NCBI RefSeq assembly: GCF_022539315.1
Contig: NC_066314.1
Coordinates: forward strand, 43,523,180 to 43,587,179
Source of the DNA: Serinus canaria
Lineage: Eukaryota; Chordata; Aves; Passeriformes; Fringillidae
Length of the DNA stretch: 64,000 nucleotides
Direction: 5' to 3'
The notes beneath the pieces are model-generated. The model searched no databases. It saw nothing but the letters and a program-made list of their open reading frames with translations, and was not told the origin of the DNA. The translations under genes and the position numbers were made by a program. Of this stretch, positions 27,641 through 39,804 are shown piece by piece. The stretch's first letter is position 1. The number at the start of each line of letters is the position of its first letter.

Positions 27641-30600
27641 TTTTGGTGCTCGAACCACACCGTGCTCCAGCTTCTCGTAACGAAGCAAGTCTCACCCGAA
27701 GCAAATTACACACATTCCAGCAGCAATTTACTTTTCCTGCAAGCTGTAGTACAACATCAGAGTGACAAGCTGTTCTCAAGTTAAAATAGAATCCGATCTC
27801 GAAAGGTATTTATTGTTAATTATCACTCACTCTCTGTGATAATGTTAAATGCAAGAATCCAGGGCTCCCGCTGTCGGGTGTGTGGAGGTGGATCGTGGCA
27901 TTTTACACCTGCACACACACCCCCCGGGTGAGCCTGTGTGCTCAGCAGCCAAACGCGGAGCAGCAGGTTGTGCTGTGTCTCGAGAGGACAGGACCGCACA
28001 TCTCAGATTCTGAAGCATGTCACTTATCTTAGAGCAAGCAACCCATTATTTCAAGTTTTCTCTGTGTCCTCGTATATTCTTTAAGTAACTTTTCATGAAA
28101 CCTCAGTCCTGTGAGCATGTAGCAACCCACAGAAATTAATTTCTAGCGAGATAGTTAACAAATAAAAAGCAGACAAGTTAGGGAAAACTGTCATCACATT
28201 TACACTTGAACTTAGTTTGATAGGAGCAGTTTAGCTTAAGCAAGAGAATATTCACTGGCAGATTAGTATTAAGTTTGTAATGTTGTGTCATGGAGAGCAG
28301 CAAGCCGAGAGTACTTGGCCATCAAATTTTGGCCATCATGTTTGTGATACTGAGTCAAATGCTGCTGCTTTTGATCTTGTGGTATATGGTGTCACCCAGC
28401 ACACTGTTGCCTTAAGGTGCTCAAATGGTGGGGCTGTCACTTGAGTGGAATGTGCATGACTAGCAGTTTGTTATGTTGGTAATGCTCAGTGCCAGCTATT
28501 GGGCTAAGATTTGCTGTACTCCTTTTAGCATGTTGATTTGTGTCTCCTGATGCTGGTTGTTAGGTACTTCTGCTCTCCTGGGTCTGATTGTACAGACTTC
28601 AATAGTGCTCCTATTCACTTGCTCAGGTTGCCTCTTCCCTTTCTTTTGTCTCCTGAAAATTAAGAACCCTGAGTTTTGTCAAAATATCCATATTACAGGT
28701 ACAGTAGGATGTTTTCAGAGTCACTGTAGATGACTATGCACAGAAATCAGCAGTTTCCAAGAATACTGCCTGCTACAGTCATTGACTCTTCTTAGCCACT
28801 ACCCCAGGTAAATTGCTGGGACACATTCTTCTTCACGTGCCTGCTGTCACCCCAGCTGTGACAGACTCTCAAACAGATTTCCCTTCTTCCAGACATTCCT
28901 CACTTGCATGAGTTTGATTGTGTAAGCTTGGTACAACTACTAGTTTACTAATAAGTGAAATGGGATAGCAAAGAATAAGAACATCAGCAATAATCCTAGA
29001 CCATAGATGTAGGGGAATCTTCTCTGGGTATTTTGCTTGTTTTCTCTGTAGTTACACTCAGGAAAATATATGTGCTCTGAAATCGCGTCTTTTTTTGAAG
29101 AAAATCTCAGAGTGTGATTAAAAAAGAGTTGAAATCCTGAGATTTAGGTGTTGCAATCCTAAAATTACATGTATGGGGTTCTTAGAGTACTCCAAACATC
29201 AGTGCTTGGTACCTTGGCTTTTTATGCATTAGTAGGACTCAATACTTTGGAACAGGTTTCATCTCCTGAAAAGCCAGAAACTATCCAAAGTCAGCAACAG
29301 AAAGAGATTTTTCAGAGATCAACCTCCTTGGGATACCTAACAACAGGTTGTGGATGTCTGGTTCCCATTCAAGGCCAGAGCTTCCATCCTCCTCTCAATT
29401 CAGGGCTGAGCCATTTGCCCTGGAGATGCATCCTGGTGTCCAAGACTGTGTGAGATAGCTCACCTCAGTGCATGTTCTTAAATTACTTTCTCGTAACAGC
29501 TGACTCCTTGCACTGCTGACCTCTGCAATTTTTCTGGAGCTGTAAAAATTTAAGTACATCCCTTTATTTTGAACACATAAGCATTTTAAGGTAGACAAAA
29601 AGTTTGGAATCCAGACCTATTGAGAAATGTGGCAGGTAGGGATTTTTGAGACAACTCCAGGCCATCTGGTCAAACAGCAGCAAATAATGAAAATTACTGA
29701 CTTGTCTTGTCTTGTCTGAGATAACATCATTTCAGGACCTCAGGACTGCTTGTGTTTCCACTCTTTCATCCCATCACTGTGGTTTTGGGGGTTGTGGTGT
29801 TTTTTGCTGATTTTTATCAGTTGTTATGACTGAACATAGGCCTTGGCACCCACGTTCTCCTGCCTCTCTGCTGCTGTAACTTCATGTTCCTCCTCAGTAC
29901 TGTTACATCAGTCTGTGTGCCCCTTCTCTCTTACAGTTTTAGCCCACTTATCATGCTTGTTCAATACCAGATATCTTCAGAAGAAATCTGAACACAAAGC
30001 AATGTGTGATTTGGTGGAATTGATCCACTGTTTGTGGGAACAGACCCTGTACAAAAACATACTCCCTCCTCCAAAAGCCATCTAATAAAAATTATGACCA
30101 ATGAGAATTTTATAATTATTTTCAAGCTTGTTTTGACAAAGCCATGTTAGTTTGCTCATCTTTAAAGAGCTTTAGCCACATACAATAATGCCATTTAATC
30201 AGAGTATGATTGGTGGGAATTTCACCCCATGCTGGACAGCTCAGATGAAGTCTGGATAACTGGAGAACAACTGGCATTCAGCATGAACACACCTGATTCA
30301 ATTTGTCTGCATTTCCTTCCCTCCAAAAAGCTTTAGGTAACAGTTTGCTGCCTTCTCATATTTGGGTAATTTTACAGTTTTACATTAGCAGCTGAATGGT
30401 GCTACACTATAGTGCTCTCAACTTGTTCCCACTAAGGCATTTGCCAATAACACCAACTTGTTATTTTTAATGTCACACTTTGCTTATCAGTGCCCAAAGC
30501 CAAACATGAAGAAAAGGTGATGCAGTTTCCCATTAAAGTATCACTAATATAATATACCATTCTTAAAACACTCTAACAATTCCTCTATGGGTGCATTTTA

Positions 30601-33532
30601 TTGACAGTTTTGTCCTTCTGGAGGAATTAATCATTTTTTCCTGGACCAAATCACTGTGCTTCTGACATGTACTGTCCCACCGAGCTGTTTATCTGCCAAA
30701 GTGAAATCCTGGATAAATACATGGAATCTTCCAGTTCTGCCTGAACAAGATTTGTGCTGATTGAGAGGTTCTGTCTGGAGAAACACAGCTGGATGGCAGC
30801 CAAAGACATAGGGCCAGTTTGTATCATCTTCCCTAAAGACTACTACAAATTTCTTCTGTCCTGTCCTTATTTTCCAGTTTTTCACAAGTGAACCAAAAGT
30901 CCTGAAGCAAAATACATTCTTTGTCTCATCCCTCTGTCATTAAAGTCCAATTCCCACAAAAATTACCCCTGCTACTGTATGATCAACATTTACAGGGTGA
31001 AAAAACCCAGAACATAAATTACTTTTATCCCCCAATCTTCATCCAACGGTGTCGTCTTTCAGCGGCTCCTTGTATTGGGAAAGACCTTTTTTTCCTTCAT
31101 CCTATCTGTCACTTCTGCAAGAATCCAACAGCCCATCCCCTAGTGCTGCCCCACCTCTCTGAGGTACAACCTCCCACTCGTTTTACTCTTCCTCAGCCCA
31201 TTAGCCAGTTCCCTCCAAACATCTTGCTCAGTGGTGTTGACTCCACTGAAAGTAATGGAACTCTTACAAAAGTGACATCTGAGCTTTGGGCTGACTGGTT
31301 TACTTACAGTTCTGGTGTCCAGACAACTGATAGTACAGAGCATTCTGTGAGAGAGAGGTGCCCTGGAGCACACCAAATATGACCAGGCTCCAGTTTCACA
31401 TATGTGGATGCAAAGATTTTTTTTTTTTCCCCGCTCTGGTGTTTATGGAATAATTCTGTCAGATGCAAAAATGAAAACACATTGTAGAGTACAACCTGCT
31501 CTTTAAAGGCAGCATGTTTGAAATGCCTGTAGCCAGCCTTGTTTCTGCAGGTTTGGATGCAAAATGTTGCTATGGGAACAAAACCATCTCTCCACCCAAT
31601 CAGCTGAAGCAAGAGGTGGGTTTTTTTTAAATATTGAGATTGTCTTTATCTGCCCTTCACCTAAGCAGTCAACAGAAGAATGAGAACAACGATTTTCACA
31701 GCCAAACCATAGAAAATGTGACTCACTGCCAAAAAAACTGTATGAGCTTTTTAGATCTGGGAGATAGACATCTTATTGTAGAACATGAACAGACAATAAG
31801 ACAAACTGACAAATCAATCTCATTTGACAGTGCAATCAAGGAAAGAAATGGGTGTGAAACTGTTCAAGTCTAACTAAACCTTGCTTTGGGAGGGAAAGCT
31901 TGAAGAGGTCTTCAAAGGAATTGAAAGAGGAATAGTGCTAACAGAGGAAAAGTCTTTCCATGGTTACGTGATTGCCTCCTTTGCCCTGCATGCATGTTGA
32001 GGCTGGGTTTATGTGGTGATTTTATCTTCCATGAACTGGTCCTGCCCATCCCACCACAGGAGTGTCCAGGCTGCTCTCACAGAAGCTACACCCTGGTAGC
32101 CTGCAAAAGCCACAGTCAGCATTGACTTCCCTCAGTGACCAATGGGACAAGGCTTGGGTGTGCTCTGTCAAGTCTTTCACAGTGGACTCCAGCATTAATC
32201 TCTTCATTAAAGTTTTAATTCAGTCAAGGTAAGCCAGAGACATCCATCCATGGCAAATTAAAATTTACATAACCTAGTTTGATCCTCTCTTGTCTGGAAT
32301 GATGTTATTATTTCTGTGTCTCTGCTAAGGTTCAGTGACATGTTTAACTACAGTGAGCATTCGCTTCTCTTGTCAGTCTGTAAGCAGTAAAGAATTTTAA
32401 AAAAATCCCAACAACTGAAACAGATCAGTAATTTGGGATAGTTCTCAGACTCATTCAAACTCTGTATGTTGACAGTGATTTTTTAAAACATTCACATGAG
32501 GGGAAAGTACTAAATATAATAACAACAACAAAAACAACAACAACAACAATAATAATAATAATTTTTAAAATGTTTTAAAATCTGACTAGCCGTTTCATGA
32601 ATGGGAATAAAGTCAGTCTTTATTAATGAGTGATTGAACTGTCACTCTTCACTCCTTCTTAGTTATTAAAATGAATAAAAGCATACCCTTATCAATCTTG
32701 GATTCTGTACACATGTCACATGCTGTCTCTCTCTTCCAGGAGATGTCAATTTAAAGCAACAAGACAGCTCACAGAAGAAAGGAAGTGGCTGTCTGCTCAC
32801 AAGGCCCATAACAGAAATAAAGTAACACTATATGCACAAATATAAAATGAGATGTGCACACCAACCCAGTTACTTTCTTCATATTAAATGTAGGAAAATT
32901 ATCTGTTCTTTGTCATTAAAATCTGGGAGGTACATGATCTTGTTGCTGCCTGTATGAACATATTTACTCAAGGAATTTGACTGTAACTGTAAAAATTTGG
33001 TGTTATTCATTGTTCAAAAAGCAAAAGAATTAGCTCATCCTTGCTAAAGAGTGTGCTACCACAATTGTGGTATAATTGTTTGCTTGGTGTGATTTTAGCT
33101 GTTGTGTTCAGGATCATTGAAAAGCACTTCATGTTTTCACTTTTCAGATAGCTATTCAGTTGCTTTTGCTACTACTAATGATTCACCTAATAATTTTTCA
33201 TACACAAAGCCAAATCCTGCTGTTATTTAGTAAGACCTGTGCTCCCATTGAAGGCAATCCAGATTCATCATACCAAGATATTATGCTGATAGCATTGGCT
33301 GAGACAGATCCAAAGCTTCTTATGTTGGGAGTGAATTCAGGATTTTGTTAGATCCCAGAATATCTCAAGTCAAAATAAAATTGCCATATTTAAAACAGAA
33401 ACTCAATAGATTGTGTGTTTGCTGTGCCTGCAGAAGAGGGAAATACTACACTATATCCTTTTCAGCCTCTGTAGAGAATGGGAAATTCTAAGAGCTCCAT
33501 TAGAGATTCCTCACACCTTCCTCAATCACGTC
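27641..33532. other. Intergenic DNA upstream of the 27 kb CpG island; no gene seen
   Basis: AT-rich sequence with only short ORFs (the longest is about 150 codons at 30921-31382, with no recognisable domain). It holds a (CTTGT)n run at about 29699-29716 and a CAA/AAT microsatellite at about 32519-32563. By position this is 5' flanking sequence of the minus-strand gene at 27.1 kb and could hold distal regulatory elements. I can identify none with confidence. Confidence 0.5.
32519..32563. repeat. (AAC)n/(AAT)n microsatellite
   Basis: AAC/CAA units pass directly into AAT/ATA units over about 45 bases, followed by an A/T-rich tail. This is a compound trinucleotide microsatellite. It may derive from the A-rich tail of an old retroelement, but no such element is recognisable beside it. 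Confidence 0.9.
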
Positions 33533-34102
33533 TGCTGCGTTTGGCTGGAATAGAGTTAATTTTCTCCATAGTAGCTGGTTTGGGGATGAGAACAGTGCTG
33601 GTAACACAGGGATGTTGTAGTTATTGTTGATCAATGATCACACAGCATCAGGGCTTTTTCTGCTTCTCACCCCACCCCACCACAGAGAGGGCTGGGGGGG
33701 CATGAGGAGTTGGGAGGGAACACAGCTGGGACAGCTGACCCCAGCTGAACACAGGGATTTTCCACACCATATGGCATCGTGCTCAGTGTATCAATCTGGG
33801 GCAAGAAGGAGGAAGCAGGGGACATTCAGAGAGATGGCATTGATCTTCCAAGCCACTGTTCTGTGTGATGGAGCCCTGCTCTCCTGTAAGGCTGAACACC
33901 TGCCAGCCCATGGGAAGCAGTGAATGAATTCCTTTTTTCTTTGCTCACATGTGTGGTTTTTGCTTTCCCTATTAAACTGTTTTTATGTCAGCTCATGAGT
34001 TTTTCAAGCTGTTACCTTCTGATTCTCTCCCTGATCTCTCCAGGGGTGAGTGAGCGAGCGGCTGAGCAGGGCTCAGTTGCCGGCTGGGGTTAAACCACAA
34101 CA
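33533..34102 (+). mobile_element. Solo LTR of an endogenous retrovirus (avian ERVL-like), plus strand
   Basis: A 570-bp unit beginning TG and ending CA, with the conserved start (tagagttaattttct), an ATTAAA poly(A) signal at about 33972, and the conserved end (ctggggttaaaccacaaca). It aligns along most of its length with the LTR at about 51040-51630. Flanking pentamers acgtc (33528-33532) and tcgtc (34103-34107) match at four of five bases, consistent with the 5-bp target duplication of ERVL-type elements. No internal gag/pol/env sequence lies beside it, so it is the product of LTR-LTR recombination. The TATA position reads tatcaa and looks decayed. It lies about 6 kb from the 27 kb CpG island. 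Confidence 0.88.
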
Positions 34103-37100
34103 TCGTCATTAAAAAACTCATACATTGGCAAGCATATGTTTGTGTTCCCTCACCTATGAACTCAGAGCCAGCGGCCAGCAGCAGCAGGGAAAGCAGAGAA
34201 GTCCCAGCAGCGCCAGCTGGACTGACTTAGCTAATGAAGTGTGCATAGACAGCAAACATCCATCATCATAAATTATCCTCCAAGTCCCCTTTCACATCCA
34301 GTCATCTCCTCGCGTCTAATGCTTCTTAGACAACCTGTGACATCCGTGGCCTGAATCCTGCAAATGACTACGCTGATAGGAAATGTGCTCTGTAATCACG
34401 CTATTCATTACAGCTATTTCACCTACTGCCAGGTGGATTGATTTGAAATGGTTTATTGCTTGCTCACCCTTTTGCGTATTTGAATTAGAAGAGTTAACAA
34501 ATTGCCTAATAATCAGGAATCAAGTGCTTCAGGCCAGCAAAGATTATGAAACTGCCTTTTCTGCCTCCATAGGCTGATGCAGGGGAGCTGAAAAATTTAC
34601 ATTGGGGGTATTTTTATCTGAGCAGAGTTTGGCTTTGTTAAACAAGCTGCACATTGCAAATAAAACCTGTACTTCAAGACTATCAGTAGGAAAAACAAAT
34701 ATGAAAAGATTGTAGCTTATTAATTGGCTATGGTGGTGTTATTTTGATGTGTTTTAAACAACAGATAGAGAGAACTAGATAGACCTTAGTAAAATAACTC
34801 AACTGGGACATAAAAAAGTTGATATTAGAAAGATATTTTTTCCCAGAAAAAACAATAGTAGCAAACAAGTATTCATTCAGTATCACTATTTCAACATGAT
34901 CCAGTACCCATGAGATCAAGCCTATTTCAGTGATGGTATTAGTATCAGTATCCAGCACTTTTTAGTAAAGCAAATACAGACCAAGAGAGCCAGAGAAGCA
35001 AGTATTTTAAAGCACATGAATAAGCTTAAGGAGCAAAAACTTACTGAAAGGAATAAAATATCCCAGTCAGGTAGAGCAGAGTTACTGGAAATACATTATC
35101 CTGTGGCTGAAGAAACAAGCTCAGCCAGACCTTATGCTCCCCTCCAACATTTTCATGGCATGATGGCAGGTAGCTACCCTGCTACTTACAAGATTAGCTG
35201 TATGTAACTTCACTGAACTCAGCACACTGAGCTGCATTTGTAGCAATTTCAGAAACTGCCATTCTGGTTCAAGTCTGTAAATTTTCTAAAAGATACAAAA
35301 GTATGTTTGAATTTGATTTTTACCTGCTCCATAGATATAGTTGTTCTCCCTCCAGCTGCTACAAAAATAAGCTCAGCTTTTCCCAGAGTTGGCTAACTCA
35401 CATACAGAGCTGGTGCATCCAGGAAATATTTTCCATCTTGAACTGCAGTGACATTTGAGAATGCCTGCCCTCTGGAAGCCTGCCTGGCCTGTAGATCTTT
35501 TATCAAACTGGGGTTTGCCTTCACTTCTGCATTCTGTCTGAGCGTACAGAATTTTTATTTTATTTAAATGAACAGATATTATTCCTGACTCAGGACAGCA
35601 TTAAATAATCCTTAATCACTTTCTTAAGGTGATTAAAATTTACTGTGTGTTGAAATGCTTTCTTGTATTGACTCCATAAAGGACGAGAATGTTCTGAAAT
35701 GACTTTCAGTCTTTCTTAGCATTGCTTTCCACTGCCTCTGCAGAAGAAATTGAATTTGGAAGTGTCATTCACTGTATTCCTTCCCAATCCACAAGCAGTA
35801 TCTTCTCCACATGAAGGATATTTTGAGGAGCAGATCCTCTGTTGTTACAACTTTCCACACAGGGCACAGCTCTCAAGAGCCCCACAGCAAATCCACACCA
35901 AATGTAAATCTGACATAACACGGGGCACTAAAAGCATCACAGTTCACTTGAAAATTGTAATAATGACCTACTTTTTATAGCAGCAAGCATTTGAGAACAT
36001 GGCAGTTCAGAAGAAATAGAGAAATATTTCTCTGCCTTTTTCAGTTGGTACCTTCTGGTGGGTTTCATTCACACATGAAATGCTTATTGCCTAGCTCAAC
36101 TGCTGGAAAGTTGTTTACCTCTACCTTGCCTATAGGCAGGCTCCTTTCATGGGAAATGAAATAAATTTACTTAAAATAAGTAGAGGAATATCCACTCCAC
36201 TCAATATTCCTCACCCACCCAATAATTGCAGCTGGTTTCCTTCTTACAGAAGAAAAACCATTTTAAACAGCTGGAGTAATAAGACATAAATTTGGCTAAA
36301 AAGGTGTAACTTTTTCCAAAGCCATTTGGAAAACTAGGCAGGCCTTTTAATTACCAAATAGAAATAAAGCTGTCAGGCATTTACTGACAGTTTTTCAAAA
36401 TGATCTTTAGCACACACAGCATAGAGAAAATGTAACTTCAGTGCCCAGTGTTAGATCAAAGTTTGCCATCTATTAGAATGAAAAAATATGAAGTCTGAAG
36501 GTGACAACTGGTATTTCAACACAAAAATTGAAACTCTCAGACATAAAAAGGCTTTTGTCAAGATAATCTCCATTTAAAGCTCAACAATGTAAATGGTGAC
36601 CAGATTGAAGACTGCAAGCACTAGAACCCACAAAAGTGTGACACTGAAAAGATGACTTTTATTTAGCTGTTTTTTTCTTATCTGTTAACATGGTGTGCTG
36701 TGAGCAGGACATGGGCTGTGCAGAGCAAAAGGGAATGGATGGCTGCACTGAATTAGCTGAGTAGTGTAATGTTTACTGCTCCATAAAACCCATCATATGG
36801 AAATCAATTCCCGTCACAGAGGTTGTTGTTATGTATTTTGGCTGTTGAATTGTAAATCAAATGGTAGGAGCTTAAGTTCAATATATAATGTCTCTTTATA
36901 CAGGATTTTTTTGTTTGTTTTAGCAGTTACTCTACACAACTATGACTTCTTGTTTTCAACAAATGCAAAATATAGATTGTCTGTGGCAGCATGTATTAAA
37001 CTGATTCAGCTCTTGTAGTCTGGCAGGAAAAGGGCAGAGAAAGGCCATATGCCTATTGCAGTGGCATTCAGTCAAGTCCTAGATGACCATTACTTTCTGC

Positions 37101-37147
37101 TTAGAAAAAATAGGTGGGATCTTGGGCAGACTGAAGAACTCATAATG

Positions 37148-37169
37148 ATGAGGCAACCTTTTGCCTCAT
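37148..37169. repeat. Small hairpin, 9-bp perfect arms
   Basis: ATGAGGCAA and TTGCCTCAT flank the 4-base spacer CCTT. An isolated short inverted repeat with no associated gene. It may be chance. Confidence 0.8.
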
Positions 37170-39779
37170 GATTTGGCATATTATTTTCAAAAGGTCAGCT
37201 GTTAAATGTAGGTAAATACAAACTCTGTTGCACAAGAGCTGGAAGTAGAGAAAACCACATGACCATGTGCACCCACCAAAATAGCTCTGGCTTTTTTCTC
37301 CCAGGAAGTGATCACATACCCTGTTTCTTCTGCAAACTCTGAAATCCCCCCTGCTTCCAGGGCTTGCTGCTTGCCACCCCACTGGCTCACACCCCACGCC
37401 AACTGACCAGCTGGGACACCCAACATCACAGGAAAAGTCACAGAAAGCAGAATCTGATGAGATATCTGGATTTGATTGCATTTGAATTCTGATTTCCCAT
37501 TTTTTGTATTATTTTAAACAGAGGGTGATCAGTGTGACATACAGTCTCACTGATGATCAGGGAATTCTGTCCCACCATTGCTCTTAAGTCTGTAGAAATG
37601 GAGAAAACAGAGAACAGCAAGAGACTAAGAGCAGAGTTGGAGTTTCTGTTTTTCCTTAACAGCCCCCTGACTATACCTACCCCAATAAAAAGCACTTGCA
37701 TATGAGTCATCAATCATTTTAAAGCCCGTATTAGCTTGTAAGCAGGTTATGAGCTGAAATGATTAACAGTCTTCAGAGAGGAGTGGGGAACACTTGCTGC
37801 TCCATGGCCTGTTCTTCCTCACAGAAGTCACCAGCCTTACTGCACCTCTAAGAGAATAGATTCCCTAGTTCACAGGTTCCCCTGAGTGGAAAAATGAGGT
37901 GTGCAAGCACTTATCCTTCTCACCATTGCCTCTGAAGGCCAGGCAGCTCCTACTCAGGAGGTTTACATGCCAGCTGTGAGGTCAGTACAAAAGCACACAG
38001 AGAGCCAAACATCTTGGGAGAGTGGCTGGTTCAGAACTGAGTGGTGATAGTGTTAATAATACAGAACAGCTTAATATTTTTAATTTTGTTTTGGAAAAAA
38101 ATATGATTCCTATAATTCATATACATTAGGGAGAATTTGTTCTTTGATTGTCAGGAACTGAGGAAGATGTGTAGGATGAAGATGTAGGATAACCTGGCAT
38201 GTTTAGATGCCCACGAACCTCAGGGGTAATAGAATAGTTGGCTGAGGATTCTTTTCCACAGACCTTGATTTTGAAGGCACTGGGGGAATTCCAGGAGACT
38301 GAAAGAATACTGATGCTGTGCTAGTATATAAAGTGTTGAAGGGACTTGACTAAGATAAATGCAGTGACACTCCCTAGCAGGGACAGGGAATGTAGAAAAG
38401 ACACGCTGGTAGAGACAACAAAGAGTGACAGTACTGCAAGAATGAACAGTAGGCACAGAATGTCAATTGTGGTGATTTTTCTGAGACTTGCCAAAGAAAT
38501 CTCATTTCATCATTTCAGATTACAAGTTTGTACAGGTACCTGTGGAGATGTAGCACACCTAGGTGATTGCAAGGGGGTTAATTTTGTACTCTCTAAAACG
38601 TAATGAAAAGTTAGCAATATACCATGTCAGAAAAGCCTTTGCTAAGTTGTTTAGAAACAACAGTTTCCATGAGTATAGTTTTGTTTAGCTCTTCCCTCTA
38701 TATTTCAAGTATCTGCTGCAGGTTGTTCTCCCTCTCAGTGTTTGCTAATATGTAATTTGGGAGCTCTTTGTTTAGAGGGAGGTGTCTGAGTGTGGAGCTG
38801 GGGCTGCAACCAGCAGGTATGGGTGCAATGGGAATGTCAGGGTACAAGGGAGGTCCAGAGCACGGGGTGAGCAGTACTCAGCACTGGAACTAGAGGAGCC
38901 CAGGGCTGCTGCCAGGTGCTAGACCACAGCTAAGCCTCTCAGATGGACCTGTTCACCCACTGCCTTCAGAACAATCTGAGTTCCCCATGCAATCCTGCAG
39001 CAAGCAAACAAAATGTCTAGCTTGTCCTTGACTACGTGCTGGAGGCTTGATTGGGAGTAAAGCAAGCAAGAGGAGAAAGATGAATTTTACACTTTTTTTA
39101 CAGGATTGACATGATAGGTAGTCCTCATTCTGAAAAGACTGATGAAAAAATAGAGAGGGTAGAGAACCACAAAAAAAAATTACAAGGGCAAAGCGCTTTT
39201 CATGGAGAGATGGAGGTTTCCATCTGTTTAGCTTGTCAACAAGAAAAGTGAGAAATTACTTGCTTACAGTGTGTAAGTGCTTTCCTAAGTAGAAAATACT
39301 GGGGAGTCATCACTTCTCAGAGCTTGCAAAGAAAGACAACAGGATCCCGTGGCTGAAAGCTGGAGCCAGCCAAATTCGATTAGAAATTAGGCCCAGCTTT
39401 GTAAAGATACCTCCTTAGTAAACACATGAACAAGGAGGGAAGGTTCCACAGAGCCAGACAGGGTGCTTTGTGAGAGATAGGCTTGGGCCACATCAGACAG
39501 TTCACTCAACTTTGAATAAAATAAATGCAAGTCAGTGATTTCTAAATGGAAGGATTAAATTGTCAAACAACTTAAAAAAAAGCAAATCAAGCTCTTAGGT
39601 CTACTTTGCTCAATTCATGGACATCTGTCAGACTAGAAGAACAAGGGGAGACATCTCCAGTCTCTTTTCCTAACAAAAGAGTCACAGATAGCTGAGAGGG
39701 AAATGGCCAAGAATGACATGCTAGGAAGACAAAATGGAAATCTTACACCTCTTGCTTCTTCATACTGACAACTATTCAT

Positions 39780-39804
39780 GGAACCTTCCTGTTAGGAAGG
39801 TTCC
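39780..39804. repeat. Small hairpin, 10-bp perfect arms
   Basis: GGAACCTTCC and GGAAGGTTCC flank a 5-base spacer TGTTA. There is no neighbouring gene, so it is unlikely to act as a terminator in this eukaryotic setting. Probably incidental. Confidence 0.8.

Noticed and set aside
26575..27765. Long plus-strand ORFs (396 and 301 codons), the second with a GCCATGG start, across the CpG island
   Set aside because: All frames are open here because GC-rich DNA lacks stops. Products are Arg/Pro/Gly/Ala-rich with no domain, and the splice donor evidence favours a minus-strand gene. A divergent transcript is possible but not a supported protein.
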